DNA of 64,000 nucleotides from Filobacillus milosensis (GCF_004402015.1 NZ_SOPW01000009.1:62001-126000); one strand, 5' to 3'. Positions 28,750-39,619 are shown, counted from the first letter of the stretch. The notes: generated by a model not told the origin, from the letters alone. Made by a program: numbers and translations.

Positions 28750-30096
28750 CTAATTAGATTTAATAGTTTCAATTAAATCATCAATTTCTCTTTGAAGTTG
28801 AATATCAGCTGCCATCATTTTAGAAATTTTCTCATGAGCATGAATAACTGTCGTGTGATCTCGACCACCGAATTCCTCACCTATTTTAGGTAGAGAGAAA
28901 TCTGTCAGCTCTCTAGATAAATACATGGCAATTTGTCTTGGAAAAGCAACGGATTTTGTTCGTTTTTTAGCAGCAAAATCTTCTAAACGAACATGATATT
29001 TTTCACCGATGATTTCTTGAATGCCTTTAATGGTAATTTCTTTTGGTTTTGAATTAGGTATAATATCTTTTAATGCACTCGCTGCTAAAGAGGCATCAAT
29101 ATCTTCATTAACTAATGATGAGTAGGCAACAACACGAATTAATGCACCTTCTAGTTCACGAATGTTTGTATCGATTTGATTCGCGATATATAACATAACT
29201 TCGTTTGGAATATCTAATCCGTCAGCTTTGGCTTTCTTACGTAATATAGCAATACGCGTTTCTAAATCTGGAGGGGTAATATCAGTAATTAATCCCCATT
29301 CAAAACGAGATCGTAAGCGGTCTTCCAATGTTGGTATTTCTTTTGGTGGACGGTCACTTGAGATAACGATTTGTTTATTTTCTTCATGTAATGTATTAAA
29401 CGTATGGAAAAACTCTTCCTGAGTTTGTTCTTTTCCAGCTAAAAACTGAATATCATCAATTAATAGCACGTCCACATTTCTGTATTTATTGCGGAAGTCA
29501 ATGGCTTTATTGTCACGAATGGAATTAATAAATTCATTGGTAAATTTCTCAGAAGTTGTATAAACGACTCTTGCGGATGGATTATGATCAATAACATAAT
29601 GCCCGATTGCATGCATTAGGTGAGTTTTCCCTAAACCAACCCCACCATAAATAAATAGAGGGTTATAGGCTTTTGCTGGAGCCTCAGCTACTGCAAGAGA
29701 GGCAGCATGTGCAAATCGGTTTCCTGATCCAATAACAAATGTCTCAAATGTATATTTTGAATTGAGCATTGTTTTTGAAGAAGAGTTGTCTGATTTTAAC
29801 TCATTCATTTTCTTAAGAGGCTGATTCATAGGTTCATCAATATCCTCGGTTTCCGGAATGATGAATTTAGGTCGTAACTCTGAACCAGTAATGTCATATA
29901 TAGTTGAAGCAATTAATTTAGAATAACTATTCTCTAACCAATCTCTCGCAAACTCATTGGGGGCTGCGATAATGATATGGTCATTTTCTACAAATTTTGC
30001 TTCAGTCGATTTTAGCCAAGTATCAAAACTTGGTTTACTAACTTTTTTTTCTATCTCTGCTAAAGCTTTAGTCCATATTTCTGAAATATTGTCCAC
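28750..30096 (-). CDS. dnaA: Chromosomal replication initiator DnaA
   Basis: This 448-residue AAA+ initiator has domain I at 1-80 and a variable linker to about 110. The ATPase core carries Walker [11 protein letters not shown] and Walker [11 protein letters not shown]. The C-terminal DNA-binding helix-turn-helix has the signature [15 protein letters not shown] near residue 410. DnaA boxes lie on both sides of the gene, so autoregulation is likely. The start follows AAGGGAG. Confidence 0.99.
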   Translation of the reverse strand: MDNISEIWTKALAEIEKKVSKPSFDTWLKSTEAKFVENDHIIIAAPNEFARDWLENSYSKLIASTIYDITGSELRPKFIIPETEDIDEPMNQPLKKMNELKSDNSSSKTMLNSKYTFETFVIGSGNRFAHAASLAVAEAPAKAYNPLFIYGGVGLGKTHLMHAIGHYVIDHNPSARVVYTTSEKFTNEFINSIRDNKAIDFRNKYRNVDVLLIDDIQFLAGKEQTQEEFFHTFNTLHEENKQIVISSDRPPKEIPTLEDRLRSRFEWGLITDITPPDLETRIAILRKKAKADGLDIPNEVMLYIANQIDTNIRELEGALIRVVAYSSLVNEDIDASLAASALKDIIPNSKPKEITIKGIQEIIGEKYHVRLEDFAAKKRTKSVAFPRQIAMYLSRELTDFSLPKIGEEFGGRDHTTVIHAHEKISKMMAADIQLQREIDDLIETIKSN

Positions 30097-30635
30097 CTAG
30101 TTCACTCCCTTGTTGAGCCAGTAATTGCTCGATCACTAATGTATTACTGGGTTATACACATCTGTTTTAACCAAAATAAAACACCTTAACCATAAAATAA
30201 TAATTAAGGCACAAAAATTGATATAGACGCACAAAAAATGAATGTGGATAATTTTATCGAATGATATCAGAACTTCTGAATATCTATCGACAAATTCCAC
30301 AACATTGTGCATAAAATACTAAACAGCATGTGATTAAGTATCCACATTTTATTAACAATCTGTGGAAAAGTATCAAAGTGTGTACGACTTATCCACTAAT
30401 TTAATAATATAATCATATCAGAAGATGACTTTTAGTTCAATGCTTTAAAATAGTTATCCACACACTGAACATACATGTTTAAAAATACTATCCACAACTG
30501 TTGAATTTGTGGGTATTTTGTCGAATAATGATGTGGATAATAAAAATTAAATAAAATCTATTCATGTTAGCTGTGGATAAAATAAGCACTTGTGTTATAA
30601 TCGCTTATGCATTACAATGAAATATGCGTTGAAAT
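30097..30635. other. oriC, region upstream of dnaA: DnaA-box cluster
   Basis: Exact matches to TTATNCACA occur at 30152-30160, 30243-30251 (reverse), 30306-30314 (reverse), 30454-30462, 30532-30540 (reverse) and 30572-30580 (reverse). One-mismatch boxes lie at 30338, 30389 and 30488. No open reading frame is present. With the cluster between dnaA and dnaN it makes a bipartite origin. Gene orientation switches here, minus to the left and plus to the right. Confidence 0.92.
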
Positions 30636-30665
30636 ATTGACATCAAGTACTAAAATTTTATATAC
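30636..30665 (+). promoter_or_regulatory. Promoter of rpmH
   Basis: TTGACA (30636-30641) and TATACT (30660-30665) are separated by 18 bases, about 65 bases before the rpmH start. Confidence 0.65.
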
Positions 30666-30729
30666 TAATTTGGACTGTTTTTTGAAATATTGATACAACG
30701 TGTATGAAAATCTTCAGGAGGTGTAAATC

Positions 30730-30864
30730 ATGAAACGCACTTATCAACCAAATAATCGTAAAAGAAGTAAAGTACACGGTTTCCGTGCTAGAATGAAATC
30801 GAAAAACGGACGTAATGTTCTAGCTCGCCGTCGTAAAAAAGGAAGAAAAGTTCTTTCTGCTTAG
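30730..30864 (+). CDS. rpmH: 50S ribosomal protein L34
   Basis: The translation from ATG 30730 gives 44 residues beginning [19 protein letters not shown] and ending KKGRKVLSA, which is L34 at the usual length. It is very basic. A strong ribosome binding site, AGGAGGTG, lies 7 bases upstream. It is the first plus-strand gene after oriC, followed by rnpA as in nearly all bacteria. A hairpin at its stop codon may reduce read-through. Confidence 0.97.
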   Translation: MKRTYQPNNRKRSKVHGFRARMKSKNGRNVLARRRKKGRKVLSA

Positions 30865-30895
30865 GCCACTGAAACATAATCAGTGGTCTTTTTTT
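30865..30895 (+). terminator. Terminator or attenuator between rpmH and rnpA
   Basis: GCCACTG pairs with CAGTGGT around a 9-base loop and is followed by CTTTTTTT. It begins right after the rpmH stop codon, so rpmH should be made in excess over rnpA. Confidence 0.75.
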
Positions 30896-30959
30896 CAGTT
30901 TTGAGGATTTTAATCTGCCTGTTTTGGGGTTATCCTATAAAGGTAGCGTAAGAGAATGG

Positions 30960-31310
30960 ATGATTGAATTGAAGAAAGAATATCGTATTAAAAAGAATGA
31001 AGAGTTTCAAAAAATTCTTAGACGTGGACAATCTTTTGCCAATCGACAATTAGTTTTATACTATTTTAATAAAAAAGATCAAAGTCATTTCAGAGTGGGT
31101 TTATCAGTAGGGAAGAAAATAGGTAATGCTGTTAAACGAAATGAAATTAAGCGGTATTTACGACACGCATTAATAGATATGGAAGACCGTATTAGACCTG
31201 ATTACGATTTCATTATTATTGCTAGAAAACCTACAAATCAAATGACATTTAATGAAATAAAAAAGAGTTTAACTCACGTATTAAAAAAAACTAACATGTT
31301 TCGTCATTAA
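30960..31310 (+). CDS. rnpA: Ribonuclease P protein component
   Basis: This basic protein of 116 residues (same length as B. subtilis RnpA) assists the RNA subunit in tRNA 5' processing. The start at 30960 gives [16 protein letters not shown], which lines up with the family N-terminus; an upstream in-frame ATG at 30924 would add 12 unrelated residues. The RNR signature region reads [13 protein letters not shown]. It is followed by yidC. Confidence 0.95.
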   Translation: MIELKKEYRIKKNEEFQKILRRGQSFANRQLVLYYFNKKDQSHFRVGLSVGKKIGNAVKRNEIKRYLRHALIDMEDRIRPDYDFIIIARKPTNQMTFNEIKKSLTHVLKKTNMFRH

Positions 31311-31447
31311 ATGATTGAATTTCTTATGGTAATAAACATATAAGAAGTGCTAAAATACTAAATAGAGTTTTAGTATTGAAACATAGATTATTAATGTATT
31401 TACATATATTATATAATCTCTGGGACTTGGTTAGGAGGAAATAGAAA

Positions 31448-32221
31448 GTGCGTAAAAGACTGTTTTTAATTTTAGCATTAGTTGGAATAGCAGTCCTACT
31501 ATCAGGATGTATGGATGTTAATCAACCAATTACTGAGGATACTGAAGGTATATGGGCTAAATATTTTGTATGGCCTTTATCACAATTAATAACTTATATA
31601 GCTGAAGATATTTTCTTCCACGGTTATGGCTTAGCAATTGTTATTGTTACGATTTTACTTCGTACGTTAATCTTGCCATTAAACGTAAAACAATTAAAAT
31701 CATCTCAAGCAATGCAATTATTACAGCCTGAGATTCAAGCTTTAAGAGAGAAATATTCTTCTAAAGATCAGCAAACTCAACAAAAACTACAACAGGAAAC
31801 GATGGCATTATTCCAAAAACATGGAGTTAACCCGTTAGCTGGTTGTTTACCAATATTAGTGCAGATGCCGATTTTAATTGCGTTCTATCATGCGATTATG
31901 CGTACGCCTGCTATTAAAGAATATGGTTTCCTTTGGTTCGAATTAGGTGAACCAAGTATTATCTTAGCTTTAATTACAATGGCAACAACTTATATACAAC
32001 AGAAGATTATGATGGCTGGTACTTCAGCTAGTGTTAACCCTCAAATGCAAATTATGTTATACTTATTACCACTAATGATTGGTGGATTTGCTTTATTCTT
32101 CCCATCAGCATTAGCCCTTTACTGGGTAGTAGGTAACTTATTTATGATTGCACAATCAATCTTTATTCGTAAACCAATGATGAAACAATTTGAAAAAGAT
32201 AATGGGGGAGCGAAAAAGTGA
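31448..32221 (+). CDS. yidC: Membrane protein insertase YidC (SpoIIIJ type)
   Basis: This 257-residue lipoprotein of the YidC/Oxa1 family inserts membrane proteins with or without SecYEG, and the SpoIIIJ paralogue is required in sporulation. The lipobox is LLSGC with the lipidated Cys21. Five hydrophobic segments follow, with the conserved arginine in TILLRTLILP of the first transmembrane helix. It starts with GTG at 31448 behind AGGAGG. Its stop overlaps the GTG of jag (GTGA). Confidence 0.95.
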   Translation: MRKRLFLILALVGIAVLLSGCMDVNQPITEDTEGIWAKYFVWPLSQLITYIAEDIFFHGYGLAIVIVTILLRTLILPLNVKQLKSSQAMQLLQPEIQALREKYSSKDQQTQQKLQQETMALFQKHGVNPLAGCLPILVQMPILIAFYHAIMRTPAIKEYGFLWFELGEPSIILALITMATTYIQQKIMMAGTSASVNPQMQIMLYLLPLMIGGFALFFPSALALYWVVGNLFMIAQSIFIRKPMMKQFEKDNGGAKK

Positions 32222-32841
32222 GAGAAATAACGGCTAGTGGTCAAACAGTTGAAGAGGCAAAAGAAAATGCACTTCGTCAATTAGGTCTTACAGAAGAACA
32301 AGTTAATGTAGATGTGATTGATGAGGGTAAAAAAGGTTTACTAGGTGTGTTTGGATCCAAACGTGCTTATGTAAAAGTTCAAGAAAAAATTGATTTACTA
32401 AAGCAAGGGCAGCAATTCTTACAAGGCGTAGCTCATGAAATGGGTGTAGAGGTTGAGGTTAAATCAACTGAGCGTAATGGAGAATTGGTGTATGAGTTAA
32501 TTGGAGAAAAAATAGGTCTACTTATAGGTAAACGCGGACAAACGCTAAATGCTTTACAGTATTTAACTCATTTAGCAGTTAATAAAGCCAACACCGGTGA
32601 ATATATGACTGTAGTTGTAGATGCTGAGAATTACCGCGAAAGAAGAAAAGAGACTCTATATCAGTTAGCTGAAAAATTAGCTAGTAAAGCGATCCGTACT
32701 AAACGAGATGTAAAAATTGAACCAATGCCTTCATTTGAACGAAAGATTATTCACACAGCCTTGCATGACCACAGCGACGTTTCTACACTTTCAGAAGGTA
32801 AAGACCCGAATCGTTATATTGTTATTAAACCAAATAATTAA
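32218..32841 (+). CDS. jag: RNA-binding protein Jag/KhpB
   Basis: At 207 residues it has the Jag-N domain (1-50), which begins REITASGQTVEEAKENALRQ, then a type II KH domain with GKRGQTLNALQYL and a C-terminal R3H domain. KhpB works with KhpA as an RNA chaperone affecting cell wall synthesis and division. The GTG start overlaps the yidC stop, as in many Firmicutes. Confidence 0.95.
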   Translation: MREITASGQTVEEAKENALRQLGLTEEQVNVDVIDEGKKGLLGVFGSKRAYVKVQEKIDLLKQGQQFLQGVAHEMGVEVEVKSTERNGELVYELIGEKIGLLIGKRGQTLNALQYLTHLAVNKANTGEYMTVVVDAENYRERRKETLYQLAEKLASKAIRTKRDVKIEPMPSFERKIIHTALHDHSDVSTLSEGKDPNRYIVIKPNN

Positions 32842-32847
32842 TACACA

Positions 32848-32876
32848 AAGACCTTCCTTATTGGGAGGTCTTTTTT
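32848..32876 (+). terminator. Terminator after jag
   Basis: AAGACCTTCC pairs with GGGAGGTCTT around TTATT and is followed by a T run. Confidence 0.9.
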
Positions 32877-32931
32877 ACTGATTATGTTTAAATGTTTGGG
32901 AAATGTGCATATCTTTAAGTGAATTATTAAG

Positions 32932-33046
32932 TTAACCGGACAAAAAATAAACTTTTCCGGAGCTTTTTACTGATGAACTCTTGTCATATTGTGTCGATAA
33001 ATCTTAATCCACCCATTTTTCCGGACAAGCTAATAGAGTTTCCGGA
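32932..33046. repeat. Phased TTTCCGGA array, 21-bp period (partly decayed)
   Basis: CCGGA occurs at 32936, 32957, 33021 and 33042. The two pairs are each 21 bases apart, and the gap of 64 bases between pairs is close to three periods, as if two copies had decayed. Each CCGGA is preceded by T's or A's in AT-rich sequence. It lies in the 359-base gap between jag and mnmE, where no gene is visible. Confidence 0.65.
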
Positions 33047-33200
33047 TATTTTTTGGAGTGAGTATTACATAATGTGTAACTTGGAGTACCTATATTAAAG
33101 GTTTGTAAAGGAAAATATTAGCGAAATATATATCTTTTCTTTTCTTGTGAATTATGTTAATGTTTTAAGTTAGGAAAATAACTAGAAAGGGGTGAAGGTC

Positions 33201-34577
33201 ATGGAACAAGATACCATTGCAGCAATATCCACACCAATTGGTGAAGGAGCTATTGCAATTGTCAGGTTAAGTGGAGATGAAGCATTTTCAATTGCTAATC
33301 ATGTATTTAATGGAAAAGATTTAACTCAAGTTGATTCACACACCATTCATTACGGAAATATTACTGATCCTAAAACAAATGAGTTAGTTGAAGAAGTCAT
33401 GGTTACTACAATGAGAGGTCCAAAAACCTTCACCCGTGAAGATATCATTGAGATAAACTGTCACGGTGGAATGGTTTCAGTAAACCGTGTCTTGCAACTT
33501 ATATTAAGAGAAGGGGCTCGTCTGTCAGAACCAGGTGAGTTTACAAAGCGTGCCTTCTTAAATGGTCGAATTGACTTATCTCAAGCCGAAGCGGTAATGG
33601 ATTTAATTCGAGCTAAAACAGACCGTGCGATGAACGTTGCGTTAAAACAAATGGATGGACGTTTGTCTGGTCTTATTCGTGAATTACGTCAGGAGTTAAT
33701 TGAGACAGTTGCTCATGTTGAGGTGAACATTGATTACCCAGAATATGACGATGTTGAAGAAATGACTCATGACGTTTTAATTGAGAAAACTAAACATGTA
33801 AAAAAGGAAGTCCAAAAGATTTTGCAAACGGCTAAACAAGGTAAAATCTTAAGAGAAGGTATTGCGACTGCGATTATTGGTCGTCCTAATGTAGGTAAGT
33901 CTTCTTTATTAAATAAATTAGCACACGAAAATAAAGCTATTGTAACTGAAATCCCAGGTACAACACGTGATGTGATAGAAGAATACGTTAACGTGCGAGG
34001 CGTGCCATTACGATTGATTGATACAGCAGGTATTCGTGAAACAGAGGATATTGTTGAAAGAATCGGTGTTGATCGTTCAAGGCAGGCTTTGAAAGATGCA
34101 GATTTAATTCTGCTTGTTTTAAATGGTAATGAAGAGTTTACGAAAGAAGATCGAGCATTATTTGAAGCGGCAGCAGGTATGGATGTTATCGTATTAGTAA
34201 ATAAAACAGACTTAGATCAGAAAATAGATATGAATGCTGTGAAAGAAGTTGCTGGTGATATGCCGGTTATTACGACATCACTACTACAGGAACAAGGGAT
34301 AGATGAGTTAGAAGAAGCCATTGCAAATACGTTCTTTGAAGGCGAATTAGATTCTGCTGACTTAACTTATGTATCGAATGTGCGACATATCCAATTATTA
34401 GAGCAAACCGAATCTGCTCTAGATGATGCACTTAACGGCATTGAAATGGATATGCCACTAGATCTTGTGCAAATCGATATCACACGTTCATGGGAGTTAT
34501 TAGGTGAAATTATTGGCGATAATGTTCATGAATCATTAATCGACCAGTTATTCTCCCAATTCTGTTTAGGGAAATAG
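33201..34577 (+). CDS. mnmE: tRNA modification GTPase MnmE
   Basis: This 458-residue protein works with MnmG to add the carboxymethylaminomethyl group at the wobble uridine of tRNAs. It has the N-terminal tetrahydrofolate-binding domain ([19 protein letters not shown]), a helical domain, an inserted G domain with [15 protein letters not shown] and NKTD motifs, and the C-terminal CLGK with the essential cysteine. I chose ATG 33201 over an upstream GTG because AAAGGGGTGA is well spaced and the length then matches the family. Confidence 0.97.
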   Translation: MEQDTIAAISTPIGEGAIAIVRLSGDEAFSIANHVFNGKDLTQVDSHTIHYGNITDPKTNELVEEVMVTTMRGPKTFTREDIIEINCHGGMVSVNRVLQLILREGARLSEPGEFTKRAFLNGRIDLSQAEAVMDLIRAKTDRAMNVALKQMDGRLSGLIRELRQELIETVAHVEVNIDYPEYDDVEEMTHDVLIEKTKHVKKEVQKILQTAKQGKILREGIATAIIGRPNVGKSSLLNKLAHENKAIVTEIPGTTRDVIEEYVNVRGVPLRLIDTAGIRETEDIVERIGVDRSRQALKDADLILLVLNGNEEFTKEDRALFEAAAGMDVIVLVNKTDLDQKIDMNAVKEVAGDMPVITTSLLQEQGIDELEEAIANTFFEGELDSADLTYVSNVRHIQLLEQTESALDDALNGIEMDMPLDLVQIDITRSWELLGEIIGDNVHESLIDQLFSQFCLGK

Positions 34578-34619
34578 AATAGTTAAAAAAATACTGTTAA
34601 TACCGTTGTTGTTATGGAG

Positions 34620-34890
34620 ATTCGCTTCTGGTGGACGCTTTCCGCGGGCACGGCTCGAGCCAGGCTACTACATTGAAATAGCTTCTTTGCTGCCTTGCGC
34701 CGAGTAATCGCAGGCGCATCCCTGTGGGGTCTCGAGACTCGTGCTATTCCCGCGAAGAGCAGGACGCTCAAGTGTCGACGTTGGCCACAAAAGCTACTTG
34801 CTTTATTTCTTTGCGTTATTTTGCGCCGAGTAATCGCAGGCGCAGGACGTGGCCGACCTTAGTCGACCAGGAGTCGCCACCTTCGCTCAT
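34620..34890 (+). repeat. GC-rich structured repeat, copy C (compound)
   Basis: This is the largest copy. The outer arms GGTGGAC (34630-34636) and GTCGCCACC (34873-34881) pair. A second module, GTCGACGTTGGCCAC (34774-34788) with GTGGCC...GTCGAC (34849-34867), sits inside. A hairpin-forming 24-base word beginning TTGCGCCGAGTAATCG occurs twice (34695-34718 and 34821-34844). The conserved box CGCTTTCCGCGGGC is at 34636-34649. It separates mnmE from mnmG, normally close neighbours. Confidence 0.75.
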
Positions 34891-34971
34891 CACCATACAA
34901 CAACTTAGTGCTAACTCTACAATTATCAATATTAATTATAATAAATATCAACCTTAAAGGAGGTTTTGAGG

Positions 34972-36858
34972 ATGTACAATGCAGGACAATACGATGTAAT
35001 TGTTATTGGTGCTGGCCACGCTGGTGTAGAAGCAGGGCTCGCAGCCGCTAAACGAGGCGCAAAAACATTAATGCTAACATTAAACTTAGATCTAATCGCA
35101 TTTATGCCTTGTAATCCATCAGTCGGTGGCCCAGCTAAAGGCGTCGTTGTTCGTGAAGTTGACGCTTTAGGTGGTCAAATGGGTAAAGTCATTGATAAAA
35201 CGCATATTCAAATGCGATTACTCAATACAAGTAAAGGACCAGCTGTTCGTGCATTAAGAGCACAAGCAGACAAAGTCCTTTATCAGCAAGAAATGAAGAA
35301 GGTTATCGAAAATCAAGAAAACCTGACACTACGTCAAGGAATGGTAGATGAAATCCTAATTGAAGATGGTGTCGTAAAAGGTGTTTTAACAGAAACTAAA
35401 GCAGCTTATTATGCACCAACTGTTATTGTTACAACGGGCACGTTTATGCGTGGAAAAGTATTAATTGGTGATATTGAATATGAAAGTGGACCAAACAACC
35501 AGCGAGCGACAGTTAAACTTTCAGAACAGCTTGAAGAACTAGGTTTTGATATTGTTCGTTTCAAAACTGGTACACCACCACGTGTGAACAGTCATACGAT
35601 TGACTATTCAAAAACAGAAATTCAGCCAGGTGATGAAGAACCTCGAGCGTTCTCTTATGAGACGACGGAATTTATTACGGATCAGATTCCTTGCTGGTTA
35701 ACGTATACAGGTGAATTCACACACCAGATTATTGATGAAAATTTATCAAGATCTGCGATGTATTCTGGTGCAGAACGTGGAACAGGACCAAGATATTGCC
35801 CTTCAATTGAAGATAAAATTGTTCGCTTTAATGATAAACCACGTCACCAGATATTCTTAGAGCCAGAAGGTCGTAATACAGAAGAAGTATATGTTCAAGG
35901 ACTTTCAACTTCATTACCAGAAGATATACAGAAAAAGTTATTAGAGACAATTCCTGGATTAGAAAAATCTGAAATAATGCGTGCAGGTTACGCTATTGAA
36001 TATGATGCTGTAGTACCAACTCAACTATGGCCGACGCTTGAAACGAAGAAAATTGACGGGTTATTCACAGCCGGTCAAATTAATGGAACATCTGGTTATG
36101 AAGAAGCAGCGGGTCAAGGAATTATGGCAGGAATCAATGCTGCTGCAAAAGCTCTTGATCAAGAAACACTGATTTTAGATCGTTCGGAAGCTTATATCGG
36201 TGTTATGATTGATGATCTTGTAACCAAAGGAACCAACGAACCTTACCGTCTATTAACATCTCGTGCTGAACACAGACTACTACTGCGTCACGACAACGCA
36301 GACCTTCGTTTAACGGATATTGGCTATAAAATGGGATTAATCCCTCAAGAACGTTATGATCGTTTTACGAAGAAGAAAGAGTTAATTGACTCAGAAGTAG
36401 ATCGTCTAAAATCAATAATTATTAAACCAACAAAAGACGTTCAACAGTTAATAGAAGAGTTAGGTGGATCACCACTTAAAGATGGCGTGAAAGCATCAGA
36501 CTTATTACGCCGCCCTGAAGTTAAATATAGTCACATTAAACAAATTGTTCCGCATGATGAGAATTTACCTTCTGATGTTGAGGAACAAGTTGAGATTATA
36601 GTGAAGTATGAAGGGTATATTAAAAAATCACTTCAACAAGTTGAAAAGATGCGTAAAATGGAAAACAAGTATATTCCAGATGGTATCGACTATGACGATA
36701 TTCAAGGTATTGCAACAGAAGCTAAGGAAAAACTAAAGAAAGTTCGTCCTTTATCTGTCGGGCAGGCTTCAAGAATATCAGGTGTAAATCCATCAGATAT
36801 CTCAATTCTTCTTGTGTATATCGAACAAGGTGTTAGATCGCAAGCATCAAATGAATAG
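34972..36858 (+). CDS. mnmG: tRNA uridine 5-carboxymethylaminomethyl modification enzyme MnmG
   Basis: This 628-residue FAD-dependent partner of MnmE is the same length as B. subtilis GidA. The FAD-binding motif [18 protein letters not shown] lies at about 9-26. Further signatures are [12 protein letters not shown] and [16 protein letters not shown]. The C-terminal helical domain binds MnmE. I use ATG 34972 (AAAGGAGG 8 bases upstream) rather than the TTG at 34966. It is followed 9 bases later by rsmG. Confidence 0.97.
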   Translation: MYNAGQYDVIVIGAGHAGVEAGLAAAKRGAKTLMLTLNLDLIAFMPCNPSVGGPAKGVVVREVDALGGQMGKVIDKTHIQMRLLNTSKGPAVRALRAQADKVLYQQEMKKVIENQENLTLRQGMVDEILIEDGVVKGVLTETKAAYYAPTVIVTTGTFMRGKVLIGDIEYESGPNNQRATVKLSEQLEELGFDIVRFKTGTPPRVNSHTIDYSKTEIQPGDEEPRAFSYETTEFITDQIPCWLTYTGEFTHQIIDENLSRSAMYSGAERGTGPRYCPSIEDKIVRFNDKPRHQIFLEPEGRNTEEVYVQGLSTSLPEDIQKKLLETIPGLEKSEIMRAGYAIEYDAVVPTQLWPTLETKKIDGLFTAGQINGTSGYEEAAGQGIMAGINAAAKALDQETLILDRSEAYIGVMIDDLVTKGTNEPYRLLTSRAEHRLLLRHDNADLRLTDIGYKMGLIPQERYDRFTKKKELIDSEVDRLKSIIIKPTKDVQQLIEELGGSPLKDGVKASDLLRRPEVKYSHIKQIVPHDENLPSDVEEQVEIIVKYEGYIKKSLQQVEKMRKMENKYIPDGIDYDDIQGIATEAKEKLKKVRPLSVGQASRISGVNPSDISILLVYIEQGVRSQASNE

Positions 36859-36867
36859 AGGTTGCTT

Positions 36868-37584
36868 ATGAAAGAAACAGTATTCATTGAACAATTAAAA
36901 GAACGGGGAATAGAATTAACAGACAAACAGCTTCAACAGTTTCAAACGTATTTTGAAGTTTTGGTGGAGTGGAACGAAAAAATGAACTTAACAGCTATAA
37001 CGGACCGGGAAGATGTTTATTTAAAACATTTTTTCGATTCGGTATCAGCTGCTTTTTACTATGACTTTAATCAGGTTGAAAGTATATGTGATGTAGGAGC
37101 AGGAGCAGGTTTTCCATCGATTCCATTAAAAATTATTTACCCGCATCTAAATGTTACAATCGTCGATTCATTAAAAAAACGTGTTACTTTCTTAAACCAT
37201 TTAGCAGATCAACTGCAGCTGAATGGTGTTGCTTTTTATCACGATCGAGCAGAAACATTCGCTAAGAATAAAAAGTTTCGAGAAACATTTGACGTTGTAA
37301 TGGCTAGAGCCGTTGCACGTACGTCAGTGTTAAGTGAATTATGTTTGCCTTTAGTTAAAATGGGTGGGCAATTCATTATGATGAAAGCAGCTAATTTCTC
37401 TGAAGAAAAAAAGGTGGGTGAACTTGCTGTTAAAACATTAGGTGGCGAGTGGAATGCTGTTCATCAATTCCGTCTTCCAATTGAAGATAGTGAACGAAAC
37501 ATTGTGGTTGTTGATAAAAAGCGAAAAACAACTAAAAAATATCCTAGAAAACCAGGGACTCCAAATAAAGATCCAATCGAATAA
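36868..37584 (+). CDS. rsmG: 16S rRNA m7G527 methyltransferase RsmG
   Basis: This 238-residue Rossmann-fold methyltransferase uses S-adenosylmethionine to methylate G527 of 16S rRNA. The conserved segment [15 protein letters not shown] at about 72-86 binds the cofactor, and NLTAITDRE and MARAVA are typical. An upstream TTG at 36862 is in frame, but AGAGGT is better placed for ATG 36868. It follows mnmG by 9 bases as in B. subtilis. Confidence 0.95.
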   Translation: MKETVFIEQLKERGIELTDKQLQQFQTYFEVLVEWNEKMNLTAITDREDVYLKHFFDSVSAAFYYDFNQVESICDVGAGAGFPSIPLKIIYPHLNVTIVDSLKKRVTFLNHLADQLQLNGVAFYHDRAETFAKNKKFRETFDVVMARAVARTSVLSELCLPLVKMGGQFIMMKAANFSEEKKVGELAVKTLGGEWNAVHQFRLPIEDSERNIVVVDKKRKTTKKYPRKPGTPNKDPIE

Positions 37585-37723
37585 ATTGTCGGATTATAAG
37601 TTATTTTGACGTAAAGTTAACTCTAGCAATCTATAAATTTTACTTCTACCAATCTATAGTTTATGGTAAAATATAAACAGTGATTAAACATTTATTCAAA
37701 TTAATTTAGTCTTCAAAATGTAA

Positions 37724-37739
37724 TGTTTCACGTGAAACA
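37724..37739. promoter_or_regulatory. parS site 1
   Basis: TGTTTCACGTGAAACA is an exact 16-bp match to the Bacillus parS consensus bound by ParB (Spo0J). The palindrome extends to 22 bases (37721-37742). It lies between rsmG and noc. Confidence 0.95.
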
Positions 37740-37863
37740 TTACATTTTTTACATAAGAAAAGTTGCGTTTTCATGCAGCGTAAAACAGAAGTTTATTACA
37801 TATAAATTACGTTCATTGCACTTTTCTATTTAGATTCATTGAATTTTGAAGGTGGGTGCCTAG

Positions 37864-38715
37864 ATGAGTTCGTTAAGTAAGTTATTCGGTAAAAACGAGC
37901 AAAAAAATGAATCAAACGAAAGTCAATATTCAAATGAAGTTGTTGAACTTCAAGTTGAAAAGATTCAACCTAATCAATACCAACCTCGTACTATTTTTGA
38001 CGACTCAAAAATTGAAGAACTAGCTCAAACGATTCGTACGCATGGAATTATTCAACCGATAGTCGTTCGTAAGTTAGAAGATGGTTCTGGCTATGAATTG
38101 ATAGCTGGTGAAAGAAGATGGCGAGCCGTTCAGATGTTAGAGTGGGAGACTATTCCTTCAATTGTTAAGGAAATGACGGACACTCAAACTGCATCAGTTG
38201 CACTTATAGAGAATTTGCAGCGTGAAGAATTAACGGTAATTGAAGAAGCGATTGCTTACGATCAGTTATTACAAATTCACGGATTAACCCAAGAAGCCCT
38301 TGCTCAAAGGTTAGGTAAGAGTCAGTCAACAATTGCTAATAAACTAAGACTACTCAAACTTCCGAGTGTTGTGCAACAAGCTATTCTTAATAAACAAATC
38401 ACGGAGAGACATGCTCGCGCACTTATTTCATTAAAAGATCCCGAAAAGCAAGAACAAGTTCTTTCATTAATTATTGAAAAACAATTGAATGTTAAACAGA
38501 CGGAAGAACAAATCGAACAAATATTAAATCCAGATGAAGATAAAAAGAAGAAGAAAAAGCCACAAATCAAAGGCGTTAACAAAGATGTTCGAATTGCATT
38601 AAATACCATCCGACAGTCGTTAAGTATGGTACAAGATACGGGTATGAATATTGAGTCTGAAGAAAAAGATTCAGATGATTTTTATGAAATCACGATAAAA
38701 ATTGCAAAAAAGTAA
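37864..38715 (+). CDS. noc: Nucleoid occlusion protein Noc
   Basis: At 283 residues this is a ParB-family protein with the GERRWRA CTP-binding motif near residue 80 and a helix-turn-helix ([19 protein letters not shown]) near residue 150. The short N-terminal segment SSLSKLFGK could be the membrane-targeting amphipathic helix of Noc. Its position between rsmG and parA, and the presence of a separate parB, identify it as noc. It blocks septum formation over the chromosome. A terminator follows. Confidence 0.93.
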   Translation: MSSLSKLFGKNEQKNESNESQYSNEVVELQVEKIQPNQYQPRTIFDDSKIEELAQTIRTHGIIQPIVVRKLEDGSGYELIAGERRWRAVQMLEWETIPSIVKEMTDTQTASVALIENLQREELTVIEEAIAYDQLLQIHGLTQEALAQRLGKSQSTIANKLRLLKLPSVVQQAILNKQITERHARALISLKDPEKQEQVLSLIIEKQLNVKQTEEQIEQILNPDEDKKKKKKPQIKGVNKDVRIALNTIRQSLSMVQDTGMNIESEEKDSDDFYEITIKIAKK

Positions 38716-38734
38716 CACTTAATCATGATCATTC

Positions 38735-38764
38735 CCCATCTTTTTGAAAGATGGGTCTTTTTTT
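38735..38764 (+). terminator. Terminator after noc
   Basis: CCCATCTTT pairs perfectly with AAAGATGGG around TTG (38735-38755) and is followed by TCTTTTTTT. Confidence 0.9.
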
Positions 38765-38845
38765 CTATTATATTCATCTAACAATTGCTGTCATAACATG
38801 ATAGAATATTAGTATTGAAAACTTTAAGATTGGGCAGGTGACATT

Positions 38846-39619
38846 ATGGGGAAAGTCATTGCCATTGCAAATCAAAAAGGTGGCGTTGGTAAGACGACTA
38901 CAGCTGTTAACCTAAGTGCTTGTTTAGCTCACGAAGGTAATAAAGTCTTACTCATCGATATAGACCCACAAGGAAATGCAACTAGTGGCATTGGAATAAA
39001 TAAAGGTGATATGTCTTCTTGCATATACGATGTATTAATTGAAGAAGAAGATCCGAAACAAGTGTGTGTAGCATCTAATGTACCAAATTTGGACGCTATA
39101 CCAGCAACTATTCAATTAGCAGGTTCTGAAATCGAACTTGTACCAACAATTTCAAGGGAGCTTCGATTACGCAAAGCACTTGAAAATATCCGAGATGACT
39201 ACGACTATATTATGATTGACTGTCCACCGTCATTAGGTCTGTTAACTTTAAATGCATTAACTGCTGCTGATAGTGTCATTATCCCGGTACAATGTGAGTA
39301 TTACGCTTTAGAAGGTTTAAGCCAACTGTTAAACACAGTAAGGTTAGTTCAAAAGCGACTCAATCAAGATCTAACTATTGAAGGCGTACTTTTAACGATG
39401 CTTGATGCTCGTACAAATTTAGGTATTCAAGTCATTGAAGAAGTGAAAAAATACTTCCAAGATAAAGTGTTTAATTCAATTGTTCCGAGAAATATCCGTT
39501 TAGGTGAAGCGCCAAGTCATGGAGAACCAATCATTACATATGATCCTAAATCAAAAGGCGCTGAAGTTTATAGCGATTTAGCGAAGGAAGTGATGGCAAA
39601 TGGCCAGAGGGTTGGGTAA
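38846..39619 (+). CDS. parA: Chromosome partitioning ATPase ParA (Soj)
   Basis: This 257-residue deviant Walker ATPase has the motif KGGVGKTTT at residues 11-19 and MIDCPPSLGLL as Walker B. Soj cooperates with ParB/Spo0J in origin segregation and regulates DnaA in B. subtilis. It is preceded by GGCAGGTGA. Its last 20 bases overlap parB, indicating coupled translation. Confidence 0.97.
   Translation: MGKVIAIANQKGGVGKTTTAVNLSACLAHEGNKVLLIDIDPQGNATSGIGINKGDMSSCIYDVLIEEEDPKQVCVASNVPNLDAIPATIQLAGSEIELVPTISRELRLRKALENIRDDYDYIMIDCPPSLGLLTLNALTAADSVIIPVQCEYYALEGLSQLLNTVRLVQKRLNQDLTIEGVLLTMLDARTNLGIQVIEEVKKYFQDKVFNSIVPRNIRLGEAPSHGEPIITYDPKSKGAEVYSDLAKEVMANGQRVG

Noticed and set aside
33001-33050. Small open frames or an RNA gene in the jag-mnmE gap
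   Set aside because: No frame with a start signal and no stable fold apart from the jag terminator; only the CCGGA phasing stands out.
34583-34957. Two overlapping open frames (62 and 77 codons) in the mnmE-mnmG gap
   Set aside because: They fall in compound repeat copy C, on opposite strands, with Arg/Ser/Ala-rich products and no start signals.
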